Source of the DNA: an uncultured Lachnoclostridium sp.
GTDB taxonomy: Bacteria > Bacillota > Clostridia > Lachnospirales > Lachnospiraceae
DNA length: 64,000 nt
Assembly: GCA_905212635.1 (NCBI GenBank)
Contig: CAJMFH010000001.1
Coordinates: 124,001-188,000, forward strand
Reading direction: 5' to 3'
Numbering within the stretch: position 1 is the stretch's first letter; every line of letters starts with the position of its first letter. The notes beneath the pieces were generated by a model. It was not told where the DNA came from. It did no database searches and saw nothing but the letters and a program-made list of their open reading frames with translations. Below, piece by piece: positions 16,180 to 25,469 of the stretch. A program made the translations under genes and the position numbers.

Positions 16180-17067
16180 TTATTTCATAAATCTCATTCG
16201 TATCACACTGGAAAACAATTTTACGATACCTACGTGTTCGGCTTCCTGCTCCATATTATGCTCCAGTGTATTGGCAATCCGGTTTACCGCCCGCGCCGTA
16301 TTGCAGGAGGCATCCAGAATACTGATTGGGGTCTGTTTCATGATTGCTTTCTGCATATTATGGTCGTACGGAACCGAACCAAGATATTCTACTTCAATAT
16401 CCAGAAATTTAGCTACTACCATACCAAGTTTCTCAAACAATTCTCTTGCATCCCGGTTTCCATGAACCTGATTTGCAATCATCTTAACCACCGTTTTTTC
16501 TTTACGATAGGTTGCTTTTTTGTTCAGCGTCTTCAGCAACGCATAAGCATCTGTGATCGAAGTCGGTTCCGGCGTAGCAACCAAAAGAACTTCCTCGCTT
16601 GCTGCCACAAATTCCAGCACGGTATCACTGATCCCGGCACCGGTATCTACGATAACAACATCCGCAAATTCGTCCAGTTCATTCAACTTCTGAATCAGCG
16701 TAATGATCTGCTCTCTGGATAAATTTGCCAATTCCTGTATACCGGACCCGCCGGAAATAAACCCCACATTTTCCGGACCATATGTGATAATATCATTCAA
16801 GGTTTTCCCACGGTACATCATATCTGCCAGATTGTACCGCGGATGAAGTCCCAGCATAATCTCGATATTTGCCAGTCCAAAGTCCGCATCAAAAATAACA
16901 ACCCGTTTTCCCATGCGGCTTAACTGAATCGCTAAGTTGACAGAAATGCTGGATTTTCCCACGCCTCCTTTTCCACTTGTTACAGTGATCACCTTAGCGA
17001 CCGGCTTCTGAATCGGAGGGAGTTCCTGTTTCTTTATTATGTTTCTTAATCTTTCCGCCTGATCCAC
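16180..17067 (-). CDS. flhG: Flagellar number regulator FlhG (MinD-like ATPase)
   Basis: FlhG is a MinD/ParA-type ATPase that controls flagellum number and placement by stimulating the FlhF GTPase. The 295-residue product begins MDQAERLR, which carries the DQAxxLR motif known to activate FlhF. The deviant Walker A is SGKGGVGKSS near residue 31-40, with switch I VVIFDADFGLANIE and switch II VIVDTGAG; a C-terminal amphipathic membrane helix is likely (FSSVIRMRFMK). The start shares one base with the flhF stop, so the pair is coupled. It corresponds to ylxH in Bacillus subtilis. Confidence 0.95.
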   Translation of the reverse strand: MDQAERLRNIIKKQELPPIQKPVAKVITVTSGKGGVGKSSISVNLAIQLSRMGKRVVIFDADFGLANIEIMLGLHPRYNLADMMYRGKTLNDIITYGPENVGFISGGSGIQELANLSREQIITLIQKLNELDEFADVVIVDTGAGISDTVLEFVAASEEVLLVATPEPTSITDAYALLKTLNKKATYRKEKTVVKMIANQVHGNRDARELFEKLGMVVAKFLDIEVEYLGSVPYDHNMQKAIMKQTPISILDASCNTARAVNRIANTLEHNMEQEAEHVGIVKLFSSVIRMRFMK

Positions 17068-18317
17068 TATAGCTTCCCTCCTAACAACTTCTTCGCGATC
17101 TTCTGTGCATCTACCTTTCCAATGTCATCCGGAACATTTTGTCCCCATGTTACATAAGAGAGCGGGCGTTTGGTATACAAACGCATATTCAGCATAACTC
17201 CCGCGGAAGAAGTTTCATCTAATTTGGTAAATATAATACTGTAATCCGTCAATTCTTTATAAACATCAGCAATCTCTTTCAGGTCACGATATTTGGTTGC
17301 CGCATTTAAAACAAGATACACTTCTCTACTGGTGATCGGAATCTGTTCCAACAGTTTCCGAATGTCCTTCAACTGCTCTTTGTTACGGTGGGAACATCCT
17401 GCGGTATCGATCAGGCAGATATCATAGTCATTCATTTCCTCCTGCATCTCACCCAGTTCTTCCGGTGTATAGATTACCTTTAAAGGAACACTCAGGATAT
17501 TGGCATACGTTTTCAACTGTTCCACTGCCGCGATCCGGTACGTATCCGCCGTCGCAAGAATCACTTTCTTATTTTTTTCCAGTTTTAACTTCGAAGCAAT
17601 CTTGGCAATTGTCGTCGTTTTTCCCACTCCGGTAGATCCAAGGAAAAATACATATTTGGTTTGTTTTTTATTTTCCTGCTTCTGATCAAGCGTGTATGGC
17701 TGTCCCAGCATCAAAATGATCTTCTGATACATCGCTGCCAGAATCTGATCCAATGCTGCATCCTTTGGCAGAGATTCCTCAATCTCTTTCATGATCGCAT
17801 CAATCTGTTCTTCCTCAACTTCGCTCTGCTGCATCTGTTTCCGAATCAGATCCTTGCACGCACGCGCCTTATATTCTTCTTTGGAAATCTGCTCTTCCTT
17901 CTTTTCTTTTTTCTCTTGCTTTTCGACGGAAGTTGTAGTTTCATTTCGTTCTACTTCTGTAGTTGACTGAGTATCCTCTTTCTCTGTCATCTGTTTTTCC
18001 AACATTTTTTGAAGACTGTTCAATTTTTCTTCAATCGAATCGTTTTTCCCTGCTTCCGGGTTGTCATCCGCAACAATATCCGGGATAAACCGAGGTGTCT
18101 CCGGAGTCTCTTTCGCCGTATTTTTCTCCGCTGAGCGGTATTCTACATTTTCATCAATGGCTGCCGTCACCTCGACTTTTCCTTTCATAAAAAGTTTTGC
18201 CAGCCCTTTCGGTGATATTTTTTTAATATTCATCACTACGGCGTTGCTGCCAAGATCTTCTTTTGCCATTTCAATTGCCTGTGTCTCTGTCTTTGCCAGA
18301 TATTTCTTAATAATCAT
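17067..18317 (-). CDS. flhF: Flagellar GTPase FlhF
   Basis: FlhF is an SRP-family GTPase that sets the site of flagellar assembly. The 416-residue protein has the N-terminal B domain (IIKKYLAKTETQAIEMAKEDLG), a long charged linker (about 65-150), and a C-terminal NG domain with P-loop GSTGVGKTTT, DTAGCSH and TKLDETSSAG. Length and order fit the family. It overlaps the flhA stop by four bases and touches flhG at the other end, so flhA-flhF-flhG are translationally linked. Confidence 0.96.
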   Translation of the reverse strand: MIIKKYLAKTETQAIEMAKEDLGSNAVVMNIKKISPKGLAKLFMKGKVEVTAAIDENVEYRSAEKNTAKETPETPRFIPDIVADDNPEAGKNDSIEEKLNSLQKMLEKQMTEKEDTQSTTEVERNETTTSVEKQEKKEKKEEQISKEEYKARACKDLIRKQMQQSEVEEEQIDAIMKEIEESLPKDAALDQILAAMYQKIILMLGQPYTLDQKQENKKQTKYVFFLGSTGVGKTTTIAKIASKLKLEKNKKVILATADTYRIAAVEQLKTYANILSVPLKVIYTPEELGEMQEEMNDYDICLIDTAGCSHRNKEQLKDIRKLLEQIPITSREVYLVLNAATKYRDLKEIADVYKELTDYSIIFTKLDETSSAGVMLNMRLYTKRPLSYVTWGQNVPDDIGKVDAQKIAKKLLGGKL

Positions 18318-20350
18318 TCAACGGTCACCATCCCAACTGATTGAAGCTCTACATCGGAGTCAATCTCATTATATGATAATACTTGTAAAGTTTTAAACTG
18401 TTCCATCGTCAGATGTTTAAAATACATACGGACGATTGGAGACGTTATGATAATCGGGGTATGTCCCAATTCTTCCAGTTTGCTCGTCTGTTCCTGAAGC
18501 GATTCCATGATCTTTGCGGAATATTCCGGATCCAGTGCCAGATACGCTCCCTGTTCCGTCTGTTTCACAGAATTCATGATCTCCTGTTCTACTTTCGGAT
18601 CAAGGGTAATCACACTTGTCATGTCTTTATTTGCAAAATATTTATTGGAAATTGCACGCTTCAGACTCTGTCTTACATATTCTGTCAAAATATCCGTATC
18701 ATGCGTCGTCGGTGCATAATCCGCCAATGTCTCAAATATTGTGATAAGATCCCGGATGGAAATGCCTTCCTGCAAAAGATTTTGTAATACTTTCTGGATT
18801 TCTCCGACACTGAGCATTTTCGGTACAAGTTCACTCACAAGTGTCTCATTGGCATCTTTGACATTGTCGATCAGGTTCTGAACATCCTGTCTTGTAAGCA
18901 GTTCATGAATATTCTGCGTAATTACTTCCATCAGATGTGTCGCAATGATCGACGGTGGATCCACAACGGTATAACCAAGGGATTCTGCCCGCTCACGCTG
19001 TGCTTCCGTAATCCAGATCGCCGGCAGGTGATACGACGGCTCAAAAGTTGGAATTCCGGTTAATTCTTCTTCGACATAACCCGGATTCATCGCCATATAA
19101 TGGTCAAATAAAATCTCGCCTTCGCTGACCGGAACGCCTTTTATCTTAATCACATACTGATTTGGATTCAGCTGAATATTGTCACGCAGTCGGATCATCG
19201 GCACCACGCATCCAAGTTCCAGCGCGATCTGCCTTCGGATCATAACGACTCGGTCAAGCAGATCTCCTCCCTGATTGACATCCGCAAGTGGAATGATTCC
19301 ATAGCCAAACTCCAGTTCGATAGCATCCACCTTCAGGAGGGAAGTAACATTTTCCGGTCTTCGTATCTCCTCGGCACTCTCTTCTTCTTCGTCCACCTGC
19401 GCATCTGTTTCTTCCATTTCCAGTTCGTTTTTCATAATCCTCGCTGTCACGATAAATAGTATTCCATATCCGGAAAATATAATAATATTCATCGGCGTAA
19501 ATACACCCAGACCAATCAGGGCACACCCCGCGATCAACAGCACTTTCGGCGTGGAAAACAGCTGTTTTTGCAGAATTCCGCTGATATCCGCTTCTTTTGA
19601 TCCTTTCGTAACCAAAACACCGGTTGCCAGTGAGATCATCAGGGATGGAATCTGGCTGGTAAGTCCATCACCGATCGTCAAGATCGAATAGGTCTGCAAC
19701 GCAGCCGCGGCATCCATTCCATTCATCAATACACCGATTGCCAAACCACCGACAAAGTTGATCACGGTGATCAAAAGACCTGCCGTAGCATCTCCTTTAA
19801 CGTATTTGGTGGCACCATCCATAGAACCAAAGAACGCCGACTCTTCCTGAATCTTTTCACGTCTGATTTTTGCCTCTTCATCCGTGATCGCACCGGTATT
19901 TAAGTCAGCATCGATCGCCATCTGTTTTCCCGGCATCGCATCCAGCGTGAATCGTGCTGTTACTTCCGATACACGTTCCGATCCTTTATTGATAACCATT
20001 AACTGAACAATGATCAGAATAACAAATACGACAGCTCCTACGACAAGGTTACCGCCGCCTACGAAATTACCAAATGTATTTACGACATTTCCGGCTTCTC
20101 CATTTAACAGGATATTACGGGTGGAGCTGACATTTAATGACAGACGGAATAACGTCGTAAGCAGCAAAAGGGTTGGAAACGATGACATATCCAGCGGCTC
20201 TTTTGCAAATAATGCATTGAAAAGGATCAGCATGGATATTCCAATATTTGCGGTAAATAACACATCCAGCAAAACCAATGGAACCGGAATGATCAGACAC
20301 AAAATAGGGATCAGGACAAAACATCCTAAAATAATATCCGTTTTTTTCAT
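18314..20350 (-). CDS. flhA: Flagellar export gate protein FlhA
   Basis: FlhA forms the nonameric ring of the flagellar type III export gate and couples export to proton motive force. The 678-residue product has about eight membrane helices in residues 1-330, with the conserved cytoplasmic loop containing RFTLDAMPGKQMAIDADLNTG, and a C-terminal soluble domain (about 345-678) that docks export cargo and chaperones. The ATG at 20350 follows AAGGAGG. It lies 33 bases after flhB and overlaps flhF by four bases. Confidence 0.97.
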   Translation of the reverse strand: MKKTDIILGCFVLIPILCLIIPVPLVLLDVLFTANIGISMLILFNALFAKEPLDMSSFPTLLLLTTLFRLSLNVSSTRNILLNGEAGNVVNTFGNFVGGGNLVVGAVVFVILIIVQLMVINKGSERVSEVTARFTLDAMPGKQMAIDADLNTGAITDEEAKIRREKIQEESAFFGSMDGATKYVKGDATAGLLITVINFVGGLAIGVLMNGMDAAAALQTYSILTIGDGLTSQIPSLMISLATGVLVTKGSKEADISGILQKQLFSTPKVLLIAGCALIGLGVFTPMNIIIFSGYGILFIVTARIMKNELEMEETDAQVDEEEESAEEIRRPENVTSLLKVDAIELEFGYGIIPLADVNQGGDLLDRVVMIRRQIALELGCVVPMIRLRDNIQLNPNQYVIKIKGVPVSEGEILFDHYMAMNPGYVEEELTGIPTFEPSYHLPAIWITEAQRERAESLGYTVVDPPSIIATHLMEVITQNIHELLTRQDVQNLIDNVKDANETLVSELVPKMLSVGEIQKVLQNLLQEGISIRDLITIFETLADYAPTTHDTDILTEYVRQSLKRAISNKYFANKDMTSVITLDPKVEQEIMNSVKQTEQGAYLALDPEYSAKIMESLQEQTSKLEELGHTPIIITSPIVRMYFKHLTMEQFKTLQVLSYNEIDSDVELQSVGMVTVE

Positions 20351-20383
20351 TTGTCATTCCACCTCCTTGGTTGTAATTTTCTT

Positions 20384-21481
20384 TTATATTTTTCCTTGTA
20401 TACTATAAACATAAGCCAATACCTCTGCCACCATCTGATACAGTTCCGGTGGAATCTGGTTTCCTATTTCTACATTGTAATACAGCATTCGGGCAAGCGG
20501 TTTATTTTCTACAATCTCCACTTTATTTTCTGCTGCAATGTCTTTGATCCGCGCGGCAAGATAATCTGCACCTTTTGCCAGAACAACCGGTGCCTCGCCA
20601 AGGTCTTTATCATATTTGATCGCTACCGCAAGATGTGTCGGGTTCGTAATGACTACATCCGCTTCCGGCACGCTCTGCATCATACGCGCTCTGGAAACTT
20701 CCTGCATTTTGCTTCGAATACGGCTTTTAATCTGCGGATTTCCCTCTGTGTTTTTATATTCATCCTTTACTTCCTGCTTTGTCATTTTCATATCGTTTTT
20801 AAATTTTCTCCGCTGATAATAATAATCAACAGCAGCAAGAATCAAAAAGACGAAACTTATCTTTAAGCCAATATTAATGACTGTGTTTACCAATAATTGT
20901 AAAGCCGATGTCAGATCAAGGCTGTAAATATTGACAACCATTCCCCATTCATCGGATAACTCGTTGTAGATTACATAAAATAAAACGAGTAATTTGGCAA
21001 TTGCTTTTACCAGATCAAAAATTTTATCCTTAGAAAACATCCTCTTCATACCGGAAATCGGACTAATCTTGGAAATTTTTGGCTGCAACGGTTTCAAGGT
21101 TGGCTGCCATTTGACCTGTGCCACATTAACAATGACTACGACAACCAGCAATATTGCCATAACGGGTCCTGCCAGCAAAAGGGTCTGCCTTCCACAATAC
21201 ACCATGAGATTCATGGAACGAGACACATTAAAATCCCCCGCATACTGCGGAATGGCTTCATATAAAAAACGAAATGTCTCAATCAGGGTACGATACAAAA
21301 ACCCGCCAAATATGCGGATCACCGCAAAAAAAATCAATAGGATCGCAGCGACACCAATATCCTGGCTTTTGGCTACCTGACCTTCTTTTCTGGCATCTTC
21401 CAATTTTTTCGGAGTGGCATCTTCTGTCTTTTCTCCGCCCTCTCCTTCTTTAGCAAAAAACTGGAGTTCATATTTTAACAT
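20384..21481 (-). CDS. flhB: Flagellar export substrate-specificity switch FlhB
   Basis: FlhB is the export-gate protein whose self-cleavage switches secretion from rod/hook to filament proteins. The 365-residue product begins with EKTEDATPKKLEDARKEGQVAKS, has four membrane helices and a cytoplasmic domain with the autocleavage motif NPTH at 280-283. FliK, its partner in hook-length control, is encoded at 31760-33073. It is 16 bases downstream of fliR and 33 upstream of flhA. The fliR and flhB genes are separate here, unlike the fused form in some clostridia. Confidence 0.97.
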   Translation of the reverse strand: MLKYELQFFAKEGEGGEKTEDATPKKLEDARKEGQVAKSQDIGVAAILLIFFAVIRIFGGFLYRTLIETFRFLYEAIPQYAGDFNVSRSMNLMVYCGRQTLLLAGPVMAILLVVVVIVNVAQVKWQPTLKPLQPKISKISPISGMKRMFSKDKIFDLVKAIAKLLVLFYVIYNELSDEWGMVVNIYSLDLTSALQLLVNTVINIGLKISFVFLILAAVDYYYQRRKFKNDMKMTKQEVKDEYKNTEGNPQIKSRIRSKMQEVSRARMMQSVPEADVVITNPTHLAVAIKYDKDLGEAPVVLAKGADYLAARIKDIAAENKVEIVENKPLARMLYYNVEIGNQIPPELYQMVAEVLAYVYSIQGKI

Positions 21482-21497
21482 AATTCATTCTCCATTC

Positions 21498-22271
21498 TTA
21501 AGTTGGAGTAAAAGAGTTATACAATTTTACAACAATGTCCTGCATTGTCTCAAATACAAAATTGGCAATCGTCGGTATGGTAGGTACGATGATCAGCAAT
21601 ATTACGATACCGACCAGCACCTTGATCTGAATTCCGACAACAAACATGTTCATCTGTGGAATTGCCCTCGACAATACACCAAGCACAACATTGATCACAA
21701 GCATACAGGCAAATACCGGAAGCACAATGCGGAAACCAACCAGAAAGAAGTTGACAATGAATTCTACAGCTGTCTCCTGTAAATTTCCATCAAACACGGC
21801 CTGTCCTACATTAAAATACGTAAACGTATCTAAAATTGCCTGTAATATTTTATAATGCATATTACTGACAAGCATCATCAGCATTACAAGATATACATAT
21901 AAATTTCCACTAATGGAGACCTGAATATTGGTCAGCGGATCAAAGACGCTTGCCATCGATAATCCCATTTCCATATCCATCAGCTGACCGGCAAAAGAAA
22001 CAATATATGTACACATATTGCACATAAAACCAATCGTAAGTCCTACAATCATCTCTTTTAATACCAGCGTGGAAAAGCCAAGGATCCCCACATAATTTAA
22101 TTCGATGACCGGTACCGTCTGAATGGCTGCAAGCGACAACACCATGCCGATCGCCAACCGGATTTTCATAGGAATCGTTTGATATCCAAATATCGGAGCA
22201 CCGATCACAAATGATGTGATCCGTATCAGAACCAAAAGGTAAAATTCTACGTGTTCTACCGTAAAGCTCAT
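21498..22271 (-). CDS. fliR: Flagellar export protein FliR
   Basis: FliR is a subunit of the FliPQR core of the export gate, spiralling at the base of the rod. The 257-residue product is almost entirely hydrophobic with about six membrane segments and family landmarks such as RIGAPIFG-like RITSFVIGAPIFG, KEMIVGLTIGF and GQLMDMEMG. It follows fliQ by 39 bases. Confidence 0.96.
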   Translation of the reverse strand: MSFTVEHVEFYLLVLIRITSFVIGAPIFGYQTIPMKIRLAIGMVLSLAAIQTVPVIELNYVGILGFSTLVLKEMIVGLTIGFMCNMCTYIVSFAGQLMDMEMGLSMASVFDPLTNIQVSISGNLYVYLVMLMMLVSNMHYKILQAILDTFTYFNVGQAVFDGNLQETAVEFIVNFFLVGFRIVLPVFACMLVINVVLGVLSRAIPQMNMFVVGIQIKVLVGIVILLIIVPTIPTIANFVFETMQDIVVKLYNSFTPT

Positions 22272-22310
22272 AAGCTCTCCTCCTCAGTCACCGAACCCTT
22301 CTTACTGCTG

Positions 22311-22580
22311 TCATTTGACATACGTATAAAAATTTTCACATAACGTCGTAAAAAACTCGACACAACTTTGCATGATCCAGTTTCCCGTCAGCAAAAGGGT
22401 AATAAATATTGCCAAAAGTTTTGGCACAAAGGTAAGCGTCTGCTCCTGTATCGAAGTTACCGTCTGAAAAATACTGATGATCAATCCGACGATCAGGGAT
22501 ACAAGCAGCAAAGGAAGCGAACATTTGATGATTGCCCAGATTGTCTGTGTCGAAACTTCAATCAGATCTGCTTCTGTCAT
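22311..22580 (-). CDS. fliQ: Flagellar export protein FliQ
   Basis: FliQ is the small two-helix subunit of the FliPQR export gate. The 89-residue product has two hydrophobic helices (about 13-37 and 50-76) joined by the conserved SIFQTVTSIQEQTLTFVPK loop; size is exact for the family. It follows fliP by 51 bases and precedes fliR. Confidence 0.96.
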   Translation of the reverse strand: MTEADLIEVSTQTIWAIIKCSLPLLLVSLIVGLIISIFQTVTSIQEQTLTFVPKLLAIFITLLLTGNWIMQSCVEFFTTLCENFYTYVK

Positions 22581-22631
22581 GCTGTCTCACCTAACCTTTC
22601 TTCTGCATTTTCTTCCAATCCCTCTGTGGTT

Positions 22632-23480
22632 CTAATAAAAGGTCTGAACCAGCTGTCCAATCACGAGATTCCATCCATCTGCCAGAATAAACAGCAGAAT
22701 CTTAAACGGCATTGAGATCGTGGTTGGTGGAAGCATCATCATTCCCATTGACATAAGGGTTGACGCGACAACCATGTCAATTACGATAAAAGGAAGATAG
22801 ATCAAAAATCCAATAATAAATGCGGTCTTCAATTCACTGATCATAAATGCCGGCATCAAAACCATCGTCGGCACATCATCCTCCGTCTTAATCTCACTTT
22901 CTTTTCCTTCTATTTCCAAAAACAATTGTATGTCTGAGCGGTTCGTCTGTTTAAACATAAACTCGCGAATCGGCTTTAATCCGGCATTGAGTGCCTCTTC
23001 CTGTGTCAACTGTCCCTGCTCATACGGCTGCACACAATCCGTATTAATCTGTGTGATGACCGGCGACATGATAAACAGTGTCAGAAATAAAGCAAGCCCC
23101 ACCAAAACCTGATTTGGCGGACTCGTCTGTGTTCCCAGTGCAGAACGCACAAAATGAAGCACCACGATAATCCTTGTAAATGATGTCATCATTATAATGA
23201 TCGATGGTGCCAGTGCAAGCACAGTCAACACAAGAAGCATCTGCAAACTTGCTGACAAACTGCTGCTTCCCGCATTGGAACTAATGTTAAATTGAAAATT
23301 ATCCGGTTCCGCGGGATCCGATGTTCCCGCCGTACTGCTTCCCTCAATCTCATCTACGTGAGAATTTGAATCCGGTTTTGCACAAACAATTGTACCAGAA
23401 AAAAAGGTCAATATACATAGTGCCAAAACCAGAGACATCGTCTTAGTTAAAATCCAAAAAAATCTCCTGTGTGTTCTCAT
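22632..23480 (-). CDS. fliP: Flagellar export protein FliP
   Basis: FliP forms the core channel of the flagellar export gate. The 282-residue product has a cleavable-looking signal sequence (first 34 residues, basic start then a hydrophobic run ending VCA), a Ser/Asp-rich stretch, and the conserved membrane domain with MMTSFTRIIVVLHFVR, GTQTSPPNQVLVGLALFLT, PAFMISELKTAF and MGMMMLPPTTISMPFK. The ATG at 23480 has AAAGG eight bases upstream. It is 15 bases downstream of fliO. Confidence 0.97.
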   Translation of the reverse strand: MRTHRRFFWILTKTMSLVLALCILTFFSGTIVCAKPDSNSHVDEIEGSSTAGTSDPAEPDNFQFNISSNAGSSSLSASLQMLLVLTVLALAPSIIIMMTSFTRIIVVLHFVRSALGTQTSPPNQVLVGLALFLTLFIMSPVITQINTDCVQPYEQGQLTQEEALNAGLKPIREFMFKQTNRSDIQLFLEIEGKESEIKTEDDVPTMVLMPAFMISELKTAFIIGFLIYLPFIVIDMVVASTLMSMGMMMLPPTTISMPFKILLFILADGWNLVIGQLVQTFY

Positions 23481-23495
23481 AATACCAACCTTTTC

Positions 23496-23855
23496 TTATT
23501 TCTTGTCATCTCTGTTTTTTACATTCGAAAGCATACTTTTCATCACTTCTTTGAACGAGGTATCTCCCGGCACATTTCCGAATTCTTCCGGCAGTTCCAG
23601 CTGATCTTCCTCTAATTCCGTCAAAAATGTGATCTGCTCTTTGGTAACACCAATGGCATACTGCTTTTTCCCAATCTCAACGATCTGAATGTATTTGGAA
23701 GGGGCAATCTTATACGTCTCGATCACCTTAATATTTCTCGCCCGAGACTGCATCGCGCCGGATTTGGCAATCCATTTTGTAACAAAATAGGTAAGTGCCA
23801 AAACCAACACAAACACAAATAACGTAGCAATCAATTGCAAAATATTGTTAAGCAT
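23496..23855 (-). CDS. fliO: Flagellar biosynthesis protein FliO
   Basis: FliO is a small membrane protein that helps assemble or stabilise the FliP ring. The 119-residue product has one N-terminal membrane helix (about 6-28), then a FliO/FliZ soluble domain with NIKVIETYKIAPSKYIQIVEIGKKQYAIGVTKEQI. Sequence is poorly conserved in this family, so the order cheY-fliO-fliP supports the call. Its ATG immediately follows the cheY stop. Confidence 0.9.
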   Translation of the reverse strand: MLNNILQLIATLFVFVLVLALTYFVTKWIAKSGAMQSRARNIKVIETYKIAPSKYIQIVEIGKKQYAIGVTKEQITFLTELEEDQLELPEEFGNVPGDTSFKEVMKSMLSNVKNRDDKK

Positions 23856-24218
23856 TTATCCAATTGCCTTTTTTACCGCTTCCAAAACACGATCTGCCTG
23901 GAAAGGTTTTACAATAAAATCTTTTGCTCCGGATTGAATGGACTCAATTACCATTGCCTGCTGTCCCATCGCAGAACACATAATAATATTTGCTGAAGGA
24001 TCTGCTTCTTTGATCTTCTTCAATGCCTGAATTCCATCCATCTCCGGCATTGTAATATCCATCATAACAAGATCCGGTTTGGTTTCTCCATACTTTTCAA
24101 CTGCTTTCAATCCGTTTTCCGCTTCTCCTGCTACTTCATATCCATTTTTTGTCAAAATATCCTTGATCATAACTCGCATAAATGCAGCATCATCACATAT
24201 CAAAATACTTTTTGCCAT
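23856..24218 (-). CDS. cheY: Chemotaxis response regulator CheY
   Basis: CheY-P binds the motor switch (FliM and FliY) and sets rotation. The 120-residue single-domain receiver has the acid pocket DD at 9-10, phospho-acceptor Asp54 in MMDITMPEMDG, the CSAMGQQ switch residue segment, and the Lys of FIVKPFQ. There is no output domain. It lies between fliY and fliO, the place of cheY in Bacillus subtilis. Confidence 0.96.
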   Translation of the reverse strand: MAKSILICDDAAFMRVMIKDILTKNGYEVAGEAENGLKAVEKYGETKPDLVMMDITMPEMDGIQALKKIKEADPSANIIMCSAMGQQAMVIESIQSGAKDFIVKPFQADRVLEAVKKAIG

Positions 24219-24239
24219 TGTTCATATTCCTCCATTATT

Positions 24240-25463
24240 TTAATCTTTGATAATCTCTGTCACTCGAATACCGAAGTTTTCCTCTATTACAACGACTTCG
24301 CCCTTTGCGACAAATTTTCCATTTACTAAAACGTCAATTGGCTCACCTGCCAGTTTATCCAGTTCAATGATTGTACCCGGTGAGAAATCCAATATTTCTT
24401 TGATCGATTTACTTGTTCTTCCAAGTTCTACCGTAACTTCCAGTGGAACATCCATGATCAAATCAATATTTTCCGGAGCGATACCATCTAAATTCTGGCT
24501 TGGTGCAAAATTTTGAAATTGTGCCGGCTGAATCGGTACATTCTGCGTTGGCATCGTATACATCGGCATAGCACCGTTCATCATCGGCTGTTGCATTCCC
24601 ATCATTGGCTGCTGGGCTGCCATTTGTGGATCCATTTGCGGAACTGGTGCTGCCTGCATTGGTTCCGGCTGTACCGGTGCTGCAACGACTGGTTCCGGCT
24701 GTGGCGCGGGTTCCGGTTCCGAAGCTGCCGTCTCTCCCACTCCGCCTTCCATTGTACTGCGGAATCTGGTATAGATCAGTTTTGCAAAATCAAACGGATA
24801 CAGCTGCATGATCTCACTGTCTACCAGATCACCAATCGTCATCCGGAAAGAGACCTGAACAAACGTCTTACCAATCATATCCTGCAAGCCGCCTTCTGTC
24901 ATACTGCTTGTCAGATCGACCCTTGTTGAATTTGGTGGGCTGATGTCCACCTTTTCATTGATCATAGATGACATTGACGTCGCCGCCGATCCCATCATCT
25001 GATTCATTGCCTCACTGATCGCACTTAAATGAAGATCGGTTAATTCAGCATCTGTATTCGTGCCGTCACCGCCCATCATCAGATCCGTAATGACCTTTAC
25101 ATCATGTTCCTTTAATACCAAAATGTTCTTTCCTTCCAGACCTGTCCGGTAGGATATATAGATAAAGACACATGGTGCAGGATTTTGTTCTTTCAGGTCA
25201 TCAATGGTGACATAGGACAGTTTCGGAGTTGTAATCTCTACCCGGTTATTTACCAGTATCGACAACGTTGTCGCTGCCGTACCCATGCTGATGTTAGCAA
25301 TTTCCCCTAGTGCATCACTCTCTTCCGGAGATAAACGTTCATTAGAGTCGGTCGCAGCCGGTGTCGGTTCACTTGCTGCCACATTGGAAGTATCTTCCGC
25401 AGCAGAATCGCTCATACCCCCTAATAACGCATTGATTTCCTCTTGCGATAACATTCCATCCAT
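24240..25463 (-). CDS. fliY: Flagellar switch phosphatase FliY (CheC-like + FliN domain)
   Basis: FliY is the C-ring protein of Firmicutes that also dephosphorylates CheY-P. The 407-residue product starts MDGMLSQEEINALLGG, a CheY-P-binding peptide like that of FliM. A CheC-like domain (about 45-235) has two ExxN phosphatase sites, E54/N57 in GEIANISMG and E151/N154 in SEAMNQMMG, so both seem intact. A Gln/Pro/Met-rich linker (about 245-320) leads to a FliN domain (about 328-407) with DVPLEVTVELGR. With no cheC in the window, this may be the local CheY-P phosphatase. It lies six bases after fliM. Confidence 0.95.
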   Translation of the reverse strand: MDGMLSQEEINALLGGMSDSAAEDTSNVAASEPTPAATDSNERLSPEESDALGEIANISMGTAATTLSILVNNRVEITTPKLSYVTIDDLKEQNPAPCVFIYISYRTGLEGKNILVLKEHDVKVITDLMMGGDGTNTDAELTDLHLSAISEAMNQMMGSAATSMSSMINEKVDISPPNSTRVDLTSSMTEGGLQDMIGKTFVQVSFRMTIGDLVDSEIMQLYPFDFAKLIYTRFRSTMEGGVGETAASEPEPAPQPEPVVAAPVQPEPMQAAPVPQMDPQMAAQQPMMGMQQPMMNGAMPMYTMPTQNVPIQPAQFQNFAPSQNLDGIAPENIDLIMDVPLEVTVELGRTSKSIKEILDFSPGTIIELDKLAGEPIDVLVNGKFVAKGEVVVIEENFGIRVTEIIKD

Positions 25464-25469
25464 GCATTC

